This document shows, piece after piece, positions 60,061 to 64,000 of a DNA stretch of 64,000 nucleotides. The stretch is from Sphingobium lactosutens (GTDB taxonomy: Bacteria > Pseudomonadota > Alphaproteobacteria > Sphingomonadales > Sphingomonadaceae), in assembly GCF_013393185.1 (NCBI RefSeq), contig NZ_QJQX01000073.1:62001-126000 (forward strand), read 5' to 3'. The position numbers were made by a program, and so were the translations under genes. The stretch's first letter is position 1. Each line of letters opens with the position of its first letter. The notes under the pieces were generated by a model. That model saw only the letters and a program-made list of their open reading frames with translations. It was not told the DNA's origin and ran no database searches.

Positions 60061-62445
60061 ATGAGAAAGTTCCGCCCAAGGTCAACAACGGCACTTCTTG
60101 GTGCAGCGAGTTATTATATTCTCCTGAATCCAGTCATGGCGCAGACAGAAGCTTCTGCCCCCGCCTCACAACAGGCGGATCCTGCCTATGACAGCGACAT
60201 CATTGTGACAGCGCAGAAGCGCGAACAACGACTGTCCGATGTTCCCGTGACCGTTTCAGCCTCGACAGGTGAGCAATTGCAATCCGCCGGCGTGGCCGAC
60301 GTGGCCCAGATCGGTCGCGTCGCGCCAAGCTTCACGGTCGCCGCCTCGGTCTACGGCTATCAGGTTTTTTCGATCCGTGGCGTCAACTTCAACACGCAGC
60401 AGGCCTCTGCGCCCCCAGCAGTCAGCGTCTATGTGGACGAAGCCCCCCTTCCCTATTCGGTCATGACCGGCGGCCTGCTACTCGACGTCGAGCGCCTGGA
60501 AGTGCTGAAAGGCCCGCAGGGCACGCTGTTCGGCCAGAATGCGACGGCAGGCTCCATCAATGTGATCGCCGCCAAGCCGACCAGCACGCCACGCGCCGGC
60601 TTCCGCGCCGACGTGAACCATTTCGGCGAAGTGACAACCGAAGGCTATGTGAGCGGGCCGCTCAGCGATACGCTGCGCGCGCGCTTCGCCGTGTCGACGA
60701 CGCAGTTCGGCGCATGGCAGAAGGGCTATTATCTCACCGACAACAAGAATGGCGACCAGAACAAGGCGGCGGCGCGTCTCATCCTGGACTGGACACCCAC
60801 CGAACGCCTGAAGTTCGTGGCCAATCTCAACGGCAATTATGATAAGGGCGAGGTGATACAGCCGCAACTTGGCGAAATCAGCCCGGTAGTCCCATCGGCC
60901 GCGCCACCTCTGCTACTTAGCTATCCGGTGGCGACGAAGAACCGGCAGGTTGAAATCGATCCCGGTTTCAACACCCGCGCCGACAAATATATGCTGCAGG
61001 GGACGCTTCGAAGTGAATATGAGCTGACCGACAATGCGACTTTGACGTCGCTGACCAGCTACGCGCATTTTGACCAGAAAAAATCGCCCATCAATTATGA
61101 CGCGGTCGCGCTGGCCAACTCCACAGCCAATGTGACGGCCAAGATCAAGAGCTTCAATCAGGAAATCCGCCTGTCGGGTTCCTTTGCCGATGATGCCCTG
61201 AACTATGTCATCGGCGCCAATTACAGCCACGATAAAATTCGTGAAGGACAGATCACGGAGTTTCCGGGATACACCGCCCTGCCATCGGGCACGCAATACG
61301 GCATCGACTATAAGCTCTCGGCGGAAGCCAAAGCTGTGTTCGGCAATGTCGATTTCAAGATCACGCCTGAACTGACGCTCAGCGCCGGAGCGCGCTATAC
61401 GTCGACCAAGCAGACGATTGATGGCTGCGTGTTCGGCAATGCCATCTGGAACGGCATTTTCGCTGGTGCAGCGCAATTCCTGCGCGATGGCGCGGGGCTT
61501 GGCCCCCTCCCCACCGGTGCCTTTGCGCCGGGAACGTGCAGCACGATCAACGACAATGTGCCTAACGTCGCCAACCCCAATCCCGGCGGTCCCGCGCTGA
61601 TCCCCGACTTCAGTGCAATCAACACCGTCGACAGCCAGAAGCAGGACAATTTCTCCTGGCGCGGCAGCCTCAGCTACAAGGTAACGCCGGACAATATGCT
61701 GTATGTCACGGTCAGCCGCGGCTTCAAGGCTGGCGTCTTCCCGGCCACGCCCAACATCCTGAATTCACAGGCGGCAGCCGTCGGCCAGGAGAAGCTGACA
61801 TCCTATGAGGGGGGGGCCAAGCTGGCCTTCTTCGATCGCAGCCTGCGCCTGAACGCAGCCGCCTTCCATTATGATTACAGGGACAAGCAATTCTACACCT
61901 ATTTCCCCAACTTCCAGATAGGCGGCGTGTCGAACTTCATCATCAACATTCCCAAGTCCACGGTGAACGGATTCGACGCCGACCTCCAATTTACGCCATC
62001 GCAATATCTGAGCGTCCGAGCAGCCGTCACCTACATCGACACGAAGATCAAGAGGCTCGACCGGCAGGTCTATACGGGTCAAGGCGTGCCCTATGATCCA
62101 GTGGGCAAGAACTTCAACTATGCGCCGCCCTGGTCGGCAACCTTCGATGCCGAATATCGGATGCCGGTTGGTGCAGAGACGGAAGCACTAGTGGGCGCTG
62201 GCGGTCAATGGTATGCGAAGAGCTATTCAGATCTGGGCGAAGTCGAAGCGCTGTCCAACCCCGATTATTATACGGTCGATCTGCGTGCAGGTTTGCAGGT
62301 GCCTGGCAAATGGCGGGCGACCGTCTGGGTCCGCAATGTCACGGACCAGAACTGGTGGTCCAGCATTTATCGCGCGGGCGACATGCTCTCCAAATATGCC
62401 GGACAGCCCCGTACATTCGGCGTGAGCGCGAGCTTCACCTTCTAG
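60061..62445 (+). CDS. TonB-dependent receptor
   Basis: 794 residues. Signal region (STTALLGAASYYILLNPVMAQ), TonB box DIIVTAQKR (about 46-54), plug with FSIRGVNFN and LEVLKGPQGTLFGQNATAGSINVIA, barrel ending FGVSASFTF. Belongs with the receptors at 15859 and 33662 rather than 4426. GGAGAGGAGG precedes the ATG. Followed by a strong terminator. Likely importer for the substrate of the P450/GMC pair or of the DUF7065/LEH genes just downstream (inference from position). Confidence 0.93.
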   Translation: MRKFRPRSTTALLGAASYYILLNPVMAQTEASAPASQQADPAYDSDIIVTAQKREQRLSDVPVTVSASTGEQLQSAGVADVAQIGRVAPSFTVAASVYGYQVFSIRGVNFNTQQASAPPAVSVYVDEAPLPYSVMTGGLLLDVERLEVLKGPQGTLFGQNATAGSINVIAAKPTSTPRAGFRADVNHFGEVTTEGYVSGPLSDTLRARFAVSTTQFGAWQKGYYLTDNKNGDQNKAAARLILDWTPTERLKFVANLNGNYDKGEVIQPQLGEISPVVPSAAPPLLLSYPVATKNRQVEIDPGFNTRADKYMLQGTLRSEYELTDNATLTSLTSYAHFDQKKSPINYDAVALANSTANVTAKIKSFNQEIRLSGSFADDALNYVIGANYSHDKIREGQITEFPGYTALPSGTQYGIDYKLSAEAKAVFGNVDFKITPELTLSAGARYTSTKQTIDGCVFGNAIWNGIFAGAAQFLRDGAGLGPLPTGAFAPGTCSTINDNVPNVANPNPGGPALIPDFSAINTVDSQKQDNFSWRGSLSYKVTPDNMLYVTVSRGFKAGVFPATPNILNSQAAAVGQEKLTSYEGGAKLAFFDRSLRLNAAAFHYDYRDKQFYTYFPNFQIGGVSNFIINIPKSTVNGFDADLQFTPSQYLSVRAAVTYIDTKIKRLDRQVYTGQGVPYDPVGKNFNYAPPWSATFDAEYRMPVGAETEALVGAGGQWYAKSYSDLGEVEALSNPDYYTVDLRAGLQVPGKWRATVWVRNVTDQNWWSSIYRAGDMLSKYAGQPRTFGVSASFTF

Positions 62446-62456
62446 CGGGCGGCCGG

Positions 62457-62505
62457 AAAAGGTGGCGCTTCCCGATAAGATGGCTTCGGGAAGCGCCACC
62501 TTTTT
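62457..62505 (+). terminator. Rho-independent terminator after the TonB receptor gene
   Basis: AAAGGTGGCGCTTCCCG pairs with CGGGAAGCGCCACCTTT across a 12-base loop, followed by T residues. Very stable and placed 12 bases after the stop. Confidence 0.9.
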
Positions 62506-62537
62506 CCTGCATATGTTGGCTATCGGGAAGGACAAGG

Positions 62538-62990
62538 ATGGCTGGTCTCAGCAACGATGAGATGCGGATGAAAGTCGAGCAGTTCTTCAAGGCCTGCGAA
62601 GCCGGTACTGCCGGGGAACTGGTCGATGCCTTCGATCACGCATTGGCGGACAATTGTCGGTACGAAAATAGCGGCATCGCACCTGTCGTCGGGAAACAGG
62701 CGATCCTGCGTTTCGTGGAGGAAAGCGCCGCGCAGATCGATGTGGCGGCGATGCATGTGACGGTGCGGCAATGGGGCTTCGGAACGGCCAGCGTCTTTAC
62801 CGAGCGTATCGACGACAACAGGAATACGCGCGGTAAGAGCACGCATGTCGTGTCGATCTGCGGCATCATGATTTTCGACGACGAAGGGAAGATTGCCGAG
62901 TGGCGCGACTATTATGATCCGGGCGGGATGCTCGATCATTTCGCCGGAACCTCGCTGGGCGAGCAAACCAACCAGGGACCGCATGGTTGA
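62538..62990 (+). CDS. Limonene-1,2-epoxide-hydrolase-like protein, paralogue 2
   Basis: 150 residues, start at 62538 after GGAAGGA (an in-frame extension upstream runs back through the terminator and is rejected). Catalytic residues readable: Tyr42 and Asn44 (RYENSG), Arg90-Asp92 (TERIDD) and Asp124 (EWRDYYD). The fold and order match the protein at 40686. A C-terminal tail (SLGEQTNQGPHG) is extra. It probably acts on an epoxide of a different step or stereochemistry. The DUF7065-type gene follows after 256 bases in the same direction. Confidence 0.78.
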   Translation: MAGLSNDEMRMKVEQFFKACEAGTAGELVDAFDHALADNCRYENSGIAPVVGKQAILRFVEESAAQIDVAAMHVTVRQWGFGTASVFTERIDDNRNTRGKSTHVVSICGIMIFDDEGKIAEWRDYYDPGGMLDHFAGTSLGEQTNQGPHG

Positions 62991-63216
62991 AGCGGCAATC
63001 GCGCGCCATTTGTCGCGCTATAATTTCGTGCAGAGCGCAGGCGGCGCGTACCCTCATGATCGGCGGACGCATTCGGGCGAATTTCCGACAAAAGCAGGAC
63101 CGGACCGTGGCAACGGCTCGCCTCGCCGCGACATTCCCTCCAACGCCGACTTAATTCTCGCCAATCGCCCCGCCTGACTATATCCAGGCACGACAAATCA
63201 TCGAGGTGCCACCTTG
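62991..63216 (+). other. Gap with a doubtful small frame
   Basis: A frame of 64 codons starts at 62983 (ATG overlapping the preceding stop) and ends at 63177. It opens with AAIARHLSRYNFVQSAGG, which looks protein-like, but the rest is Arg/Pro/Gly-rich and I see no family. It may be the remnant of a third gene. No terminator or operator was seen. Confidence 0.3.
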
Positions 63217-63246
63217 GTGTCCACTGCGCACAAGGAAATACAAAGG

Positions 63247-64000
63247 ATGGCGAAAGAGGAATTGTGGACCGGCGATCGCGGCACGGAACAGGCCGCGCAG
63301 TTTGGCCGATGGAGCGACAAGGACGAGCTGTTCCATCCAGAATCCAATATTCCTGGCGACACGCTCACCGAAACCTGGGCCTATCTCTGGTATATACCGG
63401 AAGAACGAATATATTCGCAGATCCACATCTGGGTGCATCCCAATCTGAACGTCGTCACTGCCGGCATCGGCGTCGCGCGCGGGCACAAGAATTCGATGCT
63501 GTCGGCCGAGTTGCTCGATGTCCCCGCCTATGCCTCGGCCGCCAATCTGGGCAATGGCAGCGACATGACCTTCGCCAACGGCATGCGCGTCCACATCATC
63601 GAGCCGTTCAAGAAGATGCGGATCACCTATAATGATCCCATACGCGGCAACGCGCTGGACCTCACCATTACCGATTTCTCTCCGCCGGTCATGCGCGGCA
63701 GCGAAAATCATTTCGACCAGGCGATCTATAATGAAGGGCAGGTTACGCTGCGCGGCAAGACCTACAAGATCGCCAGCCACGGCATGCGTGACCGGTCCTG
63801 GGGCCAGTTGCGCACCGAAGCGATGGTCGCCGGGCCCCCCTTCACATGGATGACCGGCATTTTCGCCGATCAGAAGCTGTCCTGGAACCTCGCCGCCTTC
63901 GACGATCCGGATCGCGATCCCGACTGGAAGGGGCTGTTCGAGGTCGATCGCAACGAAACCGTCCATGATGGCTGGCTGTGCATCGGCGAGGATATGTCAC
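63247..64000 (+). CDS. DUF7064/DUF7065-type protein (paralogue 3), cut by the window end
   Basis: At least 251 residues without a stop. Motif order is the same as in paralogue 1: ETWAYLWYIPEERIYSQIHIW, VHPNLNVVTAG, HGMRDRSWGQLRTE, PPFTWMTGIFADQKLSW and FDDPDRDPDWKG. ATG at 63247 is used; GTG at 63217 (ten codons earlier, GAGGTG ahead) is an alternative. The gene lies next to an epoxide-hydrolase-like gene and a TonB receptor, repeating the neighbourhood seen for the other two paralogues. Function unknown. Confidence 0.75.
   Translation, partial: MAKEELWTGDRGTEQAAQFGRWSDKDELFHPESNIPGDTLTETWAYLWYIPEERIYSQIHIWVHPNLNVVTAGIGVARGHKNSMLSAELLDVPAYASAANLGNGSDMTFANGMRVHIIEPFKKMRITYNDPIRGNALDLTITDFSPPVMRGSENHFDQAIYNEGQVTLRGKTYKIASHGMRDRSWGQLRTEAMVAGPPFTWMTGIFADQKLSWNLAAFDDPDRDPDWKGLFEVDRNETVHDGWLCIGEDMS

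Noticed and set aside
62208..62537. N-terminal extension of the epoxide-hydrolase-like protein
   Set aside because: It overlaps the TonB receptor C-terminus in another frame and crosses a strong terminator; ATG at 62538 has its own ribosome-binding site.
1..64000. CRISPR arrays, tRNA genes, insertion sequences, prophage or replication origin
   Set aside because: No regularly spaced repeats, cloverleaf-like sequence with CCA end, transposase motifs with terminal repeats, or iteron/DnaA-box clusters were seen while reading both strands.

Overview
The window reads as part of the chromosome of a sphingomonad-type alphaproteobacterium (Sphingobium, Novosphingobium or Sphingomonas are the likely genera). 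This is inferred from high GC, four large TonB-dependent receptors, many short-chain dehydrogenases (SDRs), and sphingomonad-style catabolic families such as DUF7064/7065-like proteins, OYE and Rieske enzymes. I saw no tRNA, rRNA, CRISPR array or intact insertion sequence.

Layout. (1) 164-1884: a cobalamin-riboswitch-controlled CbtB-CbtA cobalt importer, with a divergent histidine-phosphatase-like gene. (2) 1906-14097, minus strand: a hydroxyproline/arabinoside block. It holds 4-hydroxyproline epimerase and a DapA-family deaminase, a small secreted protein, a TonB receptor, and a tightly overlapping four-gene operon (GH127 beta-L-arabinofuranosidase, Ldh-family imino-acid reductase, DUF885 peptidase-like protein, GH43 glycosidase). 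Three promoters in this block share the 10-mer TATCGTATAC, which is one arm of a perfect 19-bp palindrome at 14113-14131. Together this looks like a locus for using plant hydroxyproline-rich glycoproteins such as extensins. (3) 14675-26095: a double-module Lrp/AsnC regulator, a TonB receptor, and a run of redox genes (GST, SDRs, zinc alcohol dehydrogenase, D-lactate dehydrogenase, NTF2-like protein, aldo/keto reductase). (4) 26147-31165: an internally deleted molybdopterin oxidoreductase pseudogene, SDR, DUF1330, a DDN-type protein, a membrane protein, a DUF7065-type protein and a broken SDR. (5) 31242-48672: Rieske oxygenase alpha subunit, LLM-type oxidoreductase, TonB receptor, two enoyl-CoA hydratases, a second DUF7065-type protein, a MarR regulator, a stand-alone E2 acyltransferase domain, an epoxide-hydrolase-like NTF2 protein, Gfo/Idh/MocA, SDR, OYE, two phosphotransferases, an alcohol dehydrogenase and a Rieske ferredoxin. 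(6) 48940-54089: a five-gene coupled CoA operon (HMG-CoA-synthase-like/DUF35 fusion, thiolase, MaoC, CitE-type lyase, acyl-CoA dehydrogenase). (7) 54169-64000: a chimeric TetR-Lrp pseudogene, two small unrelated genes, P450 plus GMC oxidoreductase, a fourth TonB receptor, a second epoxide-hydrolase-like protein, and a third DUF7065-type gene that runs off the window.

Regions 3-7 look like an accessory catabolic island for a hydrophobic alicyclic, terpenoid- or steroid-like substrate. Inferred order: TonB receptors take it up, the P450 or Rieske enzyme oxygenates it, LEH-type proteins open epoxides, alcohol dehydrogenases and SDRs oxidise, and beta-oxidation-like and retro-aldol steps cleave the CoA esters. 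No acyl-CoA ligase is in view and the substrate is unknown. Several palindromic operators (ATGATA...TATCAT family; TGGTATTnCAGCAnACCA) tie separate transcripts into shared regulons.
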